34,058 nucleotides of DNA from an uncultured Eggerthellaceae bacterium (GTDB taxonomy: Bacteria > Actinomycetota > Coriobacteriia > Coriobacteriales > Eggerthellaceae): contig CAJUSF010000036.1 of assembly GCA_910588945.1 (NCBI GenBank), positions 1 through 34,058 on the forward strand. Reading direction: 5' to 3'. This document shows positions 23,771 to 32,083 of this stretch, piece after piece. The stretch's first letter is position 1, and each line of letters starts with the position of its first letter. Both the position numbers and the translations under genes were made by a program. Below the pieces are notes generated by a model, which saw only the letters and a list, made by a program, of their open reading frames with translations, was not told the origin of the DNA and did no database searches.

Positions 23771-24122
23771 GTGCGCATGGAGGACGCATGCGCACCTTTC
23801 AAAACGTGAGATCATGCGTTGTCTCAAACGATATGTATGTCGTGAGATCTATCGCGTGCTCTGCGCTGAGGAACGCCGTCGAAACCAGCAAAAAGAAGCC
23901 TCTTGACAACATAGGAGCGTCGGTCGACCTGCATCTTTGCCTTCGCATGCGCACATACGGGCGACATGTGAGATTGCCATTGTTGGCACCAAGAATTGAG
24001 AACAACGTAGGCGCGCATCCGCTTCTGATGCGCGCAATCGCGGGACGCAAAGCGTCCCGCAGGCCGTTCGCGCAAAGCGCGTAAGGCCGTTTCATATAAA
24101 ACGTTTCGCGTATGCGGAACGT
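23771..24122. repeat. Hairpin repeat cluster A (BIME-like), interrupted copy
   Basis: H1, GTGCGCATG-N7-CATGCGCAC, is at 23771-23795. About 145 bases of unrelated sequence follow. Then a conserved core (about 23940-24010) leads to H2, GCGCGCATC-N7-GATGCGCGC (24011-24035), H3, GCGGGACGC-AAA-GCGTCCCGC (24040-24060), H4 (24062-24088) and H5, ACGTTTCGC-N4-GCGGAACGT (24101-24122). With the ABC promoter region it fills the 686-bp gap 23593-24278; no gene is supported there. Confidence 0.85.
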
Positions 24123-24278
24123 ACGTAAACCGCTTAAAAACGCCCCTCGATCTTAGCTGGCAGCTAATGAAATACATCCCACGTTTCTCTATTCTTAAGA
24201 AAAAGCCGTCGTGGACGGCATGTAATTTTTCGACGAAGCAAAGCGGCTTCGATCGCATAAAGCAAAGGGGAAATCTCG

Positions 24279-25061
24279 ATGGACAATCAAAACAATAACA
24301 ACCAAAACGGGAATTTGCAGACACCCGCACATCCCAACGCACAAACACCTCAGCAACCGCAAGGTGCACTCCCGACATCAGCCATGGCGGTTACATCGCT
24401 CGTTCTTGGCATCATAGGCATAGCCACTTCATTTCTTCCGATCATCAACAATGGATCATTTTTCCTTGGCATCCTTGGTGTCATATTCGGAATCGTAGGC
24501 ATTGTTGGAATTAATAAGGGAAAGAAGAAAGGCAAGGGACTCAGCATCGCAGGCATAGTTTTGTCCGTCATAACAATAGCTGTCGTTTTGATAACTCAAA
24601 GCCTTTTCAGCGCCGCGCTGGACTCAGCCATGAACACCACAAATACCTCTTCATCATCGCAGCAAAGCCAGCAACAAAGCTCTGCGTCCAATGTCTCAGC
24701 AGCCACCGATAGCTCCTCTACACCATATGAGGTAAGCATAGATGATGCCACCCTTACCACCGATTATGCAGGCAACCAAGCTCTCCTTGTAAACTTCACT
24801 TTCACAAACAACTCAGACGATGAAGCCAGCTTTGCGGTCAATATCATGGATAAGGCATTCCAAAACGGTGTTCAGCTTGATACAGCCATCGTGGCTGATG
24901 CCGATACATCCACAAGCTTGAACACGATAAAGCCAGGAGCCACGATCAACGTCAGCCAAGCATTTGCGCTTAATGACACAAGCCCTGTCACTGTCGAGGT
25001 TTCTGAAACATTCAGCTTCAGCAGCGATCTTATCGCCGAGAAGACATTCGATATCGCCTAA
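24279..25061 (+). CDS. DUF5067-domain membrane-anchored protein
   Basis: A 260-residue protein. It has an Asn/Gln/Pro-rich N-terminus (1-30) and a DUF4190-like pair of helices with a glycine-rich turn (MAVTSLVLGIIGIATSF and FFLGILGVIFGIVGIVG, 36-78). A third helix (about 88-110) and a Ser/Gln-rich spacer follow. The C-terminal immunoglobulin-like DUF5067 domain (about 148-258) contains TTDYAGNQALLVNFTFTNNSDDEASF. The C-terminal domain is probably outside the cell. AAAGGGG precedes the ATG. Function is unknown. Its position directly behind repeat cluster A means the repeat may lie in its leader. Confidence 0.85.
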   Translation: MDNQNNNNQNGNLQTPAHPNAQTPQQPQGALPTSAMAVTSLVLGIIGIATSFLPIINNGSFFLGILGVIFGIVGIVGINKGKKKGKGLSIAGIVLSVITIAVVLITQSLFSAALDSAMNTTNTSSSSQQSQQQSSASNVSAATDSSSTPYEVSIDDATLTTDYAGNQALLVNFTFTNNSDDEASFAVNIMDKAFQNGVQLDTAIVADADTSTSLNTIKPGATINVSQAFALNDTSPVTVEVSETFSFSSDLIAEKTFDIA

Positions 25062-25241
25062 TCATCACCGCAAAGGCCGTCCTTCTCAAATGAGTACATT
25101 GAGATCTGGACAGATCTGTGCGCGTGCAACCCAAGCCAAACAAACCGACACTACAAACCGACAAATGGGCATGCAGGCATCCAGCTTGTGTGCCCTTTCA
25201 AAAAACCCGCCAACATCGTGATTGGTAAAATAGGAAGACCG

Positions 25242-25691
25242 ATGGCACGCAGAAAGAGAAGGAAAAAGCGCGTGGAAGAACCGCTAACAGAGGACATGCT
25301 CTCCGAACTTCTCGATGCCCCCAATCCTGCCACGTTTATCAAGCAGGAGGACGTGGGGGCAAGATCGCTTTCGGACTATCTCAACGAACTACTTGCAGCG
25401 AAGGGTCTAAAGCGCTCGGCAGTCGTGCATGAGGCTGGACTAAACGAGACATTCGGCTACCAAATATTCACCGGCACGCGAAAAGCATCGCGCGACAATC
25501 TTCTCAAGATCGCCTTTGCAATGACTTTGACACTACGGGAAACCAACAGGGTGCTTCAGGCTGGCGGGGTCAATGGCCTTTACTGCAAGAATCGCCGCGA
25601 TGCTATCATCATTTTCGCACTGAACAACGGATACTCCTTCCACAAAACCGAAGAGGAACTTTACCGTTTTGGTGAAGCGACGATCGGCTAA
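25242..25691 (+). CDS. Small helix-turn-helix (XRE-like) protein paired with a Ser/Thr kinase
   Basis: A 149-residue protein. It has a very basic N-terminus (ARRKRRKKR), a linker, then an XRE-like five-helix unit (about 43-105) with SLSDYLNELLAAKGLKRSAV, HEAGLNETFGYQIFTGTRK and RDNLLKIAFAMTLTLRE. A second helical part (110-149) follows. The frame is open to 25188, but AGGA lies 6 bases before the ATG at 25242, which was used. Its end overlaps the kinase start by about 20 bases. In this arrangement it is either a regulator phosphorylated by the kinase or a scaffold for it; that is inferred from linkage. Confidence 0.75.
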   Translation: MARRKRRKKRVEEPLTEDMLSELLDAPNPATFIKQEDVGARSLSDYLNELLAAKGLKRSAVVHEAGLNETFGYQIFTGTRKASRDNLLKIAFAMTLTLRETNRVLQAGGVNGLYCKNRRDAIIIFALNNGYSFHKTEEELYRFGEATIG

Positions 25692-27090
25692 TCCTCTTCG
25701 CGGGAAGCATTGGAGCAGAGCCATATCCGATAACGCATGGAGGTGCGTTGAGCGCGCATTTGATATCATTGACGATATGGACAAAGATGCTTTGGCGACA
25801 TACCTAGACACCCTTGCCCGGGACGACTGCTTTCGAGTGGAAACCGTATTAAAGAAAGCCGCTCATGAAGTGACCGAAGTTGTGTACTTCATCGGAAACA
25901 GCGGTGGGGAAATCGGGCCGTTCATCCGTAAACGCATCAGCGGTGAGGCAGGTATCGGATCTGCTTACGCTACGATTTTCGCAGTCCAAAAGCTCGGCAA
26001 AAGATTTAAGCATCTTCCCCGCATCTACGATGTACACGAGCGAGACGATGAGCTTATCGTCATCATGGAATACGTTTCAGGCCGCACGCTTCATGACGAG
26101 GTCTACGAGAACAATGCGACCATATCTTTAGCTGAAAAGATTTTCCCTCAGCTATGCGATGGTGTGACCGAATTGCATGAAGGCTTCAATCCACCCATCA
26201 TCCATCGCGATCTCAAGCCATCAAATGCGATCATAGGCAACGGAAACCTCACTATCATAGACTTCGGAATCGCCAGAAGCTTCCGTGCTGATGTTTATGC
26301 GGACACCACCCCGTTTGGCACCCGTGCATATGCGCCGCCCGAACAATTCGGGTATGGCCAGACTGATCAGCGCAGCGACACGTATGCACTCGGCATGATT
26401 CTGTGCTATCTGCTAACGGAAGAAAACCCTACCTCGGAAGACATCTCTCGAGGATTTCCAAAGCTTGCGCAATATCCGCCTCTTCAAGAGGTGATCGTGC
26501 GCGCTACAGCCTTTGATCCGGCCACACGTTTCCAAAGCGCTGCGGACATGAAGGCATCTTTTCTCAAGGCAGTTGCATCGATACCTGCAAAAACGACGCA
26601 TTCTCAGCAAGCAATTGTGCCTTCACAGGACAGACAGGCTTCCGATACGGAACAGTGCTTTCCATATCCGCAAGCTCCCCAAGCAACACAGTCCATCCAT
26701 TCGATTCAGATGCCTCAACAAGCACATCCTTTGCAACGCGAAGGCGTGAAAGCAACAGAAGTGCTCGGGATTATTTGGAATGTAATCGTGGCTGGCGTTT
26801 GGGCTGTATTTATCTTTGCTAGTTTTGTGGCGGTGTTTTCACCTGTTGAGTCGACAGCGATCTATCCTGAATGGTTTCGGGTAATTATGTTTCCCTGTAT
26901 GTTTGGCTCTTTTGTGTCGGCACTTGCCTATGCGCTCATCGACAAGCGCTGGTTGCGTCGACGCATCCCCTTTATGGCAAACCAAACATACGGTCGAAGT
27001 TTTCTTGTAAGTGCTGCGCTTCTTGGAGTGTCCATATTTTTACTTATCGTGCTCGTCGCCATCATCACGGCAACCGATTCCTTTGCCTGA
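25672..27090 (+). CDS. Membrane-anchored Ser/Thr protein kinase (Hanks type)
   Basis: A 472-residue protein kinase. The catalytic domain (about 55-300) shows a glycine loop IGNSGGEIG, a likely ATP lysine in FIRKRI (near 88), the catalytic loop HRDLKPSN (179-186), DFG (198-200), APPEQ (222-226) and the F-helix DTYALGMILCYLL. A Gln/Pro-rich linker (305-360) is followed by three hydrophobic helices (about 365-390, 403-424 and 444-467). There are no PASTA domains. The start is GTG 25672 (or TTG 25669), with GAGGAA some 13 bases upstream, and overlaps the preceding HTH gene. The target is unknown; the HTH protein is the obvious candidate. Confidence 0.88.
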   Translation: MKRRSANPLRGKHWSRAISDNAWRCVERAFDIIDDMDKDALATYLDTLARDDCFRVETVLKKAAHEVTEVVYFIGNSGGEIGPFIRKRISGEAGIGSAYATIFAVQKLGKRFKHLPRIYDVHERDDELIVIMEYVSGRTLHDEVYENNATISLAEKIFPQLCDGVTELHEGFNPPIIHRDLKPSNAIIGNGNLTIIDFGIARSFRADVYADTTPFGTRAYAPPEQFGYGQTDQRSDTYALGMILCYLLTEENPTSEDISRGFPKLAQYPPLQEVIVRATAFDPATRFQSAADMKASFLKAVASIPAKTTHSQQAIVPSQDRQASDTEQCFPYPQAPQATQSIHSIQMPQQAHPLQREGVKATEVLGIIWNVIVAGVWAVFIFASFVAVFSPVESTAIYPEWFRVIMFPCMFGSFVSALAYALIDKRWLRRRIPFMANQTYGRSFLVSAALLGVSIFLLIVLVAIITATDSFA

Positions 27091-27104
27091 TTTTTATAAT
27101 CAGG
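27086..27104 (+). other. Short hairpin after the kinase gene
   Basis: CCTGATT (27086-27092) pairs with AATCAGG (27098-27104) over TTTAT. There is no T-run, so it is a weak terminator candidate at the kinase stop. Confidence 0.35.
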
Positions 27105-27129
27105 AAATGATCGTCGAGACGCTTCGCAG

Positions 27130-27505
27130 GCGCGCATCCGATCTTGATGCGCGCATTCAGGTGGATCACATGATGTTTCACGATGCAAAGCGTGCGCATG
27201 AAGGACGCATGCGCACCTACGGTCGACCTGCAGCTTTACCTTTATGATCAACAGGAATCGAGAACAACGTAGGCGCGCATCCGATCTTGATGCGCGCAAT
27301 CGCGGAGCGCGAAGCGTTCCGCAGGCCGTTCGCGCAAAGCGCGTAAGGCCGTTTCATATAAAACGTATCCGCGCATGCGGATACGTACATAATCGCACGT
27401 GCGCATACGAAACGTATTCGGGTTTAACGGATACGGTTTATCGGGTTTGCATGCGTTTGTCGGACCTGCGATACAAAAGCGTGCGCATGAAGGACGCATG
27501 CGCAC
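27130..27505. repeat. Hairpin repeat cluster B (BIME-like)
   Basis: In order: H2 (27130-27154), H1 (27192-27216), a diverged core, H2 (27273-27297), H3 GCGGAGCGC-GAA-GCGTTCCGC (27302-27322), H4 (27324-27350), H5 ACGTATCCGC-N4-GCGGATACGT (27363-27386) and another H1 (27481-27505). Loops of H1 are identical to those of cluster C. The cluster fills the 488-bp gap 27091-27578 between the kinase and histidine kinase genes; no gene is supported in it. Confidence 0.88.
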
Positions 27506-27578
27506 CTACGTCGGCCCGTCACATAAAACCTATCTGCACACCTACATCGACCTGCAACATCCGCCAACGAACCGCAAC

Positions 27579-28688
27579 CTAAAAACGCTTCAACATCATG
27601 CGTTTGCGGGCGCGATCATGCGGGAAAGTAAACACCACACGCGTCCCGTCGCCCTCTTCGCTAAAAATCCCAACATGCAATCCAAGCGAAGCACAAAGTC
27701 GCGCGACAAGATAAAGCCCCATTCCGGTCGCAGACCCTCGCTTGCGCCCGACTTCCCCAATAAATCCCCGCTCGAACACTTTCCCTACATCCGCACTCGG
27801 TATTCCGCAGCCGTTGTCTCTCACCTCTAAAACAGTACACCCAAATGCAGTGTCATCGTTTTCACTGTGCGCGGAAAACACGATCTCGGTCGCTCCGTAT
27901 TTTGCCGAATTGACAACTACCTGACCCAACATAAAGACAAGCCAAGCCTCATCGCTCAAAACAGTAAGGTCTTTATCTATATTGAAGCGAGGACTTGCAC
28001 CATGTTCGATCAAAAATCTTGCATTGCGCTTGCAGGCCTCGCGCACTGTTTGCATAAGATTTATCTCCTTGATGGCGTAATCATTAGCCACCGAGGTTGA
28101 ACGCGCATAATAAAGTGCCTGATCAACTTGACTTTCCACACGCTCAATCTCACGCGAGAGTTTTGCAGATCGCTCATCAGGATCGCTTGACAGCATCAAT
28201 TTCATAGCAGCAATCGGGGTTTTGATCTCATGAATCCAAAGCTCAATGTATCTGCGATAGGCATCATCATCTGCTCGCATCTCAGATACGCTTTGCGCCC
28301 CCAAACGTGATAGCGCTGAAGCTGTCGCGAAATCAATCCGCCCCTCTAGAAACGAGGGATTCTCAAAAAGCCCATTGATCTCCCCAACCTGATCGATGCT
28401 AGCAACAAGGCATCTAAATTCTCTATAAAACCTTGCTCGGCGAGCGTAGCCGATACTCATCACAACAACAAAGAGCATTAAAATATAAATCGCCATGAGT
28501 AGTGTAGCCTGCAATCCCAGACCTAAAACAGGAAGACACACGCAAATCCCCGCTTCAGCAAGTACGAAGATGAGCAACGCATAAAGGTTATCCGACAGAT
28601 ATGCCAAAACCGTGAATCGCGGTATATCCACCTCGACAACATCGTCTGCGCGATCAGTACCGCGTATAAAATGATCCGCAAAACTCAT
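27579..28688 (-). CDS. Bce-type (intramembrane-sensing) histidine kinase
   Basis: A 369-residue kinase with two close membrane helices (about 35-55 and 58-80) and almost no extracellular loop, the hallmark of intramembrane-sensing kinases that read the state of a Bce ABC transporter. The phospho-acceptor is His153 in WIHEIKTPIAAMKLM. The ATP-binding domain shows the N-box-like GQVVVNSAKYGA, G1 RDNGCGIP and G2 GSATGMGLYL. Its start overlaps the response-regulator stop by 4 bases (ATGA). The matching ABC operon is 4 kb away at 20337-23592 on the same strand, separated by the DUF5067 and HTH/kinase genes and two repeat clusters. Confidence 0.92.
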   Translation of the reverse strand: MSFADHFIRGTDRADDVVEVDIPRFTVLAYLSDNLYALLIFVLAEAGICVCLPVLGLGLQATLLMAIYILMLFVVVMSIGYARRARFYREFRCLVASIDQVGEINGLFENPSFLEGRIDFATASALSRLGAQSVSEMRADDDAYRRYIELWIHEIKTPIAAMKLMLSSDPDERSAKLSREIERVESQVDQALYYARSTSVANDYAIKEINLMQTVREACKRNARFLIEHGASPRFNIDKDLTVLSDEAWLVFMLGQVVVNSAKYGATEIVFSAHSENDDTAFGCTVLEVRDNGCGIPSADVGKVFERGFIGEVGRKRGSATGMGLYLVARLCASLGLHVGIFSEEGDGTRVVFTFPHDRARKRMMLKRF

Positions 28689-29356
28689 ACGCTATAACCT
28701 AGCCCTCTTCGTGTAACAAGAAATTCATCCGGCACCCCTAAACTGGAAAGCGTCTTGCGAAGGCGATTAACGTTCACGGTGAGCGTGTTGTCATCAATGA
28801 AGGAGTCAGACTCCCAAAGCGCGCACATTATCTCACTTCTCGGCACAACAGTTCCGGGGTTCTTCATGAGAATTTGAAGGATGCGCTGCTCATTTCTGGT
28901 CAACTCGGCAGATTTCTCGTCGAAAGAAACCACACCTGCACCAAGATCAAGCTGAACCCCCTTGTGGCTCATTAGGATCGAAGCACCAGGAGCCTTCCTT
29001 CGCAGCAGCGCCTGAATATGCGCAAGAAGCACAGCCGGGCGATAGGGCTTGACTATATAGTCATCGGCCCCCAGATTCATTGCCATCACCTCATCGAACT
29101 CGCTCTCTGAGGAGGTAAGTACGATGATCGGCACGTCGCTTTTCTCGCGTATCGCGCGGCAGATCGCATGACCGTCAGTGTTGGGAAGTTTCAGATCGAC
29201 CACAACACAATCAACATTCGCTTCAAGCGCCTTTTGTGGCGCTTCTTCGAAGCGTTCTGTGATTCCAATCGGCATGAATCCCGCTAGCTCAAGAAGGTGC
29301 GCCAGCTCCTCGCGCAAGGCTGAGTCGTCCTCGATCATGAATATTCGTTGGGCCAT
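28685..29356 (-). CDS. OmpR-family response regulator (BceR-like)
   Basis: A 223-residue regulator. The receiver domain (1-120) has the acidic pair Glu9-Asp10-Asp11, phospho-acceptor Asp54 in VVVDLKLPN, and the conserved Lys in DDYIVKPYRP. The C-terminal winged helix (about 130-223) shows ELTRNEQRILQILMKNPGTVVPRSEIMCALW and DNTLTVNVNRLRKTL. GGAGGA precedes the ATG. It is translated together with the kinase. The phased CTTACG repeats upstream of the ABC operon are its most likely target; no copy was found in its own upstream region. Confidence 0.94.
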   Translation of the reverse strand: MAQRIFMIEDDSALREELAHLLELAGFMPIGITERFEEAPQKALEANVDCVVVDLKLPNTDGHAICRAIREKSDVPIIVLTSSESEFDEVMAMNLGADDYIVKPYRPAVLLAHIQALLRRKAPGASILMSHKGVQLDLGAGVVSFDEKSAELTRNEQRILQILMKNPGTVVPRSEIMCALWESDSFIDDNTLTVNVNRLRKTLSSLGVPDEFLVTRRGLGYSV

Positions 29357-29493
29357 CGCAGTCCTCCAAAGTCGCTCGATACGGATATTTTACGCGAACA
29401 AGGGTAGAAGCGATGCTCCAAATTGCTTATTCACCAACGTAGAAGTCATTCTTTTCAGATTCATATCAGTAAATATTTGCGCGAACTATAGCA

Positions 29494-29518
29494 TTGGATG
29501 TGTTCTAATATCATCCAA
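29494..29518 (+). promoter_or_regulatory. Inverted repeat upstream of the glutaredoxin-like gene
   Basis: TTGGATG (29494-29500) and CATCCAA (29512-29518) are perfect 7-bp arms with an 11-base spacer, 67 bases before the ATG. It is a candidate operator; the regulator is unknown. Confidence 0.45.
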
Positions 29519-29584
29519 GATATTTTACAAAACAAGCAATGAGGGCATCTCTTTTACTGCCCTTTACTCTGAAAAGGAGCAACC

Positions 29585-29821
29585 ATGTCAAAACCAATCC
29601 TTTACTACTGGGCACCATGCTCAACGTGTTCTGTAACCACGCAATTTGCTGACGAACATAACATCGATTTGGACAAACGCGATGTCGAGCAGGAAGCGCC
29701 CTATCAAGAACTGCTGGCGCTCGGCGGCGATGCGAATCTGATCCCGTACCTCTACGATGAAGGCAAGCTCATTAACGGCAACGACGATGTGATCGCATAT
29801 CTCACGAAAAAGTATCTCTAA
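29585..29821 (+). CDS. Glutaredoxin-like thioredoxin-fold protein
   Basis: A 78-residue single-domain protein of the glutaredoxin/GST N-domain type. The redox motif is CSTC at 12-15, in YYWAPCSTCSVTTQF, followed by the substrate-side cis-Pro in NLIPYLYDEGKLINGNDDVIAYL. It would reduce disulfides or act with low-molecular-weight thiols in the cytoplasm. AAGGAG lies 6 bases before the ATG. Its stop abuts the ATG of a 56-residue Lys/Cys-rich gene with no gap, so both are translated from one message. Confidence 0.87.
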   Translation: MSKPILYYWAPCSTCSVTTQFADEHNIDLDKRDVEQEAPYQELLALGGDANLIPYLYDEGKLINGNDDVIAYLTKKYL

Positions 29822-29992
29822 ATGAGCAAAAAAGATAAAAAGCGCGACAAGAAGAAGTCTGAGAAGAAAAACAAGAAAAAGCACGGATCGGCCGAGAAAG
29901 ATCTTTGTCCATGCTGCAGCAAGCATTGCCCTTTGACGAAGCCGAAATGCAGCAAAGGAAAGAAACTTGCCGCCAAATTGCTACTCCGCTAG
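29822..29992 (+). CDS. 56-residue Lys-rich, Cys-rich small protein
   Basis: The ATG directly follows the TAA of the glutaredoxin-like gene. The product has a strongly basic N-terminus (about 13 Lys in the first 20 residues) and a cysteine cluster DLCPCCSKHCPLTKPKC (residues 27-43), then KGKKLAAKLLLR. Five Cys in 15 residues suggest a metal site or redox target of the neighbouring glutaredoxin. No family was recognised. It is too short for most gene callers. The tight linkage and sensible composition support it as real. Confidence 0.7.
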   Translation: MSKKDKKRDKKKSEKKNKKKHGSAEKDLCPCCSKHCPLTKPKCSKGKKLAAKLLLR

Positions 29993-29993
29993 C

Positions 29994-30022
29994 AAAAAAG
30001 AAGGAGGCCGAAGCCTCCTTCT
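29994..30022 (-). terminator. Intrinsic terminator between the small Cys-rich gene and the symporter
   Basis: AGAAGGAGGC (29999-30008) pairs with GCCTCCTTCT (30013-30022). On the minus strand the T-run follows (29998-29994), so it mainly ends the symporter transcript. It may also serve the convergent plus-strand pair. Confidence 0.8.
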
Positions 30023-30109
30023 ATAAAGACATTATTTTCAGATCGTTAATTGATACGACCCACTGAGCAGATTTGCCTGCTTAATGTCCTTCTCGATATC
30101 GCGCTCAAT

Positions 30110-31591
30110 CTAGCGCTCTTCTTTTGCCTCGTGTTTAGCCTCTTCAACCGCCTGCGCACGAGCCTTGTCCTCAAGCCGCTCCTCGGCAACATCGGTTGCA
30201 AGCTTGTCGTGTTTGGAGTTCGCGATCTTAAGCACGGCCCCTGTGAGTGCGAACAGTGCAATCGCATTCGGAATAACCATGAGCTGATTAAACATATCCG
30301 CAAGCTCCCAAACAAGATCGTTTGAAAGGAGCGATCCCATAAAGATAAATACAAGCGCGATCACCATAAACGGGATGACAGCCTTCTTGCCAAAAAGCCA
30401 TTCAACATTGAGCTTCGCAAAAAGATTCCACGAAAGAATGGTAGAAAACGCAAAGAACAGAAGGCAGATCGCCACAAACCAAGCGCCAGGACCCGCGTCG
30501 AAGAACTGACCAAATGCCATCTGCGCGATATTCGTCTTGGTGATTGTCTCAGCTGTGAGGGCAGCATAATCACCTGTGGCAAGCGCTCCGTCGCCTACAT
30601 AAAGTACAGAAAGTACCACAAGGGCAGTCATAGTAACAACAATGATCGTATCGACAAAAACGCCGATCATAGCAACAACACCCTGCTCATGAGGATTTTT
30701 CACCTCAGCAAGCGCGTGTGCATGCGGGGTTGATCCCATACCAGCCTCATTCGAGAACAGACCACGCTTAGCACCTTGGCTGATTGCCGCGATGATGCCA
30801 AACGTGGCACCACCAACCGTCGCATCTGGATTAAACGCGCACTCAAAGATAAGCGCAAAGGTGGCTGGGATGTTTGGCGCATTCATGATAAGTACGATTA
30901 GCGAACCCAAAACGTAGAGAACAGCCATCACAGGAACGATTTTCTCAGTAACCGCCGCCAAGCGAGAAACACCACCAAGAAATACAATTCCAGCCAAAAC
31001 GACAACAGCGATTCCAATTGCCCATGTGGGAACACCAAAGGCGTTGTTCATAGTCTCAGCGATTGAGTTTGACTGAACCATGCAGCCCATGAATCCCAGC
31101 GCCAAAATGATCGCCACAGCGAAAAAGCCTGCAAGAAACTTTCCACCGTTGCCCTTGAAGGCTGTAGTGATGTAGTAGACAGGACCGCCGTGTACGGTGC
31201 CGTCCTCATCAACCACGCGGGTCTTTTGCGCCATAACGGCCTCGGCGTAGTTCGTTGCCATTCCGAGCAGCGCAATGATCCACATCCAAAAGATCGCACC
31301 CGGACCGCCAACGATGATCGCCCCGCAAGCGCCGACAACATTTCCAGTGCCGACCTGTGCGGCCACAGCAGTAGCAAGCGCCTGAAACGATGTCATAGCA
31401 CCGCCCTGATCTCCCCCTCGAAGTGAGAAATCTCCGAACAAGCGCCTCCAGCCTTCACCGAAGCATCTGAATTGGATGAATTTCGTCCTGATGGTGAACC
31501 AGATTCCCATTCCCAAAAGCAGGATGATGAGGATGTAGTTCGATAGATAGTTGTTGATCGTCGTTACGATCCCGAGCAAAGCCTCTTCCAC
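30110..31591 (-). CDS. Sodium:alanine/glycine symporter, AGCS family
   Basis: A 493-residue membrane transporter that imports alanine or glycine with sodium. Family signatures: MTSFQALATAVAAQVGTGNVVGACGAI, TNYAEAVMAQKTR, GGPVYYIT, RGLFSNEAGMGSTPHAHA and the helix series up to residue ~455. The last 35 residues are a charged cytoplasmic tail (DKLATDVAEERLEDKARAQAVEEAKHEAKEER). The start is GTG 31591, with AGGGAG just upstream. A glycine riboswitch in the leader indicates that glycine is a substrate or signal. Confidence 0.94.
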   Translation of the reverse strand: MEEALLGIVTTINNYLSNYILIILLLGMGIWFTIRTKFIQFRCFGEGWRRLFGDFSLRGGDQGGAMTSFQALATAVAAQVGTGNVVGACGAIIVGGPGAIFWMWIIALLGMATNYAEAVMAQKTRVVDEDGTVHGGPVYYITTAFKGNGGKFLAGFFAVAIILALGFMGCMVQSNSIAETMNNAFGVPTWAIGIAVVVLAGIVFLGGVSRLAAVTEKIVPVMAVLYVLGSLIVLIMNAPNIPATFALIFECAFNPDATVGGATFGIIAAISQGAKRGLFSNEAGMGSTPHAHALAEVKNPHEQGVVAMIGVFVDTIIVVTMTALVVLSVLYVGDGALATGDYAALTAETITKTNIAQMAFGQFFDAGPGAWFVAICLLFFAFSTILSWNLFAKLNVEWLFGKKAVIPFMVIALVFIFMGSLLSNDLVWELADMFNQLMVIPNAIALFALTGAVLKIANSKHDKLATDVAEERLEDKARAQAVEEAKHEAKEER

Positions 31592-31667
31592 TTTCTCCCT
31601 TTCTTCTCATTAAAAAGAAAACTCGGGAGAGACAAGACGCTGAACGCTCTTAAGAGAGTGTCAATGA

Positions 31668-31788
31668 TCCTCTGTCCTTTTGCCTGAGAGATTCGATTTC
31701 CCGCGCACCCTGCAATATGCTGGATGTTATTGCGGAAAGCCTTGCACCTTCGGCACTCACTTAAGAGTTCTCCAGAGTTTTCTCCACC
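31668..31788 (-). ncRNA. Glycine riboswitch (single aptamer)
   Basis: On the minus strand the leader reads GGAGAAAACTCTGGAGAAC, GTGCCGAAGGTGCAAG and CTCTCAGGCAAAAGGACAG, the hallmark conserved blocks of the glycine aptamer. Only one aptamer is present. It lies 77 bases upstream of the AGCS symporter GTG. The expression platform between 31592 and 31667 contains a CTCTTAAGAG palindrome and a T-rich end, but no single terminator could be drawn with confidence. Confidence 0.92.
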
Positions 31789-31919
31789 TCCGGTCTGCAT
31801 CCGCAAAGCGTCTGTATTCCGAAGGCATCACAGAAATTAACATAGCAATTATGATGCTAGAGAAGCTATCATGCAACAACTTTTCTCTCAGCGGCTAAAA
31901 TGTGAGCTGCCAAATGCCG

Positions 31920-31940
31920 GTCGACGCGGAATTCGTCGAC
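31920..31940. other. Perfect inverted repeat beside the direct-repeat array
   Basis: GTCGACG (31920-31926) and CGTCGAC (31934-31940) with a 7-base spacer sit immediately next to the first unit of the downstream repeat array. It may mark the edge of the ATPase cassette. Confidence 0.5.
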
Positions 31941-31941
31941 T

Positions 31942-32034
31942 GAAAAGCACGTCAGTGCGCAAAGTATTTCAACCTGAAAAGTGCGTCAGTGCGCAAAGTA
32001 TTTGACCCCGAAAAGTGTGCCGATGCGCAAAGTA
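31942..32034. repeat. Direct-repeat array, downstream side of the ATPase gene (3 units)
   Basis: Units of 25 bp at 31942-31966, 31976-32000 and 32010-32034, each ending in TGCGCAAAGTA and beginning GAAAAG, separated by 9-bp spacers (TTTCAACCT and TTTGACCCC), so the period is exactly 34. The same unit recurs on the other side of the ATPase gene in the same orientation. With the riboswitch it fills the gap 31592-32083. Confidence 0.9.
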
Positions 32035-32083
32035 ACCGTTGAACCGACTCTCATCCGACCGCACTGAAAACGAGGATATCTCG

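Noticed and set aside
23799..24378. Several frames of 60-184 codons in the hairpin repeats, and similar ones at 27244-27582 and 33474-34034
   Set aside because: They share peptide pieces such as RMRAYV because the DNA repeats are shared; they are read-through of the repeats, not genes.
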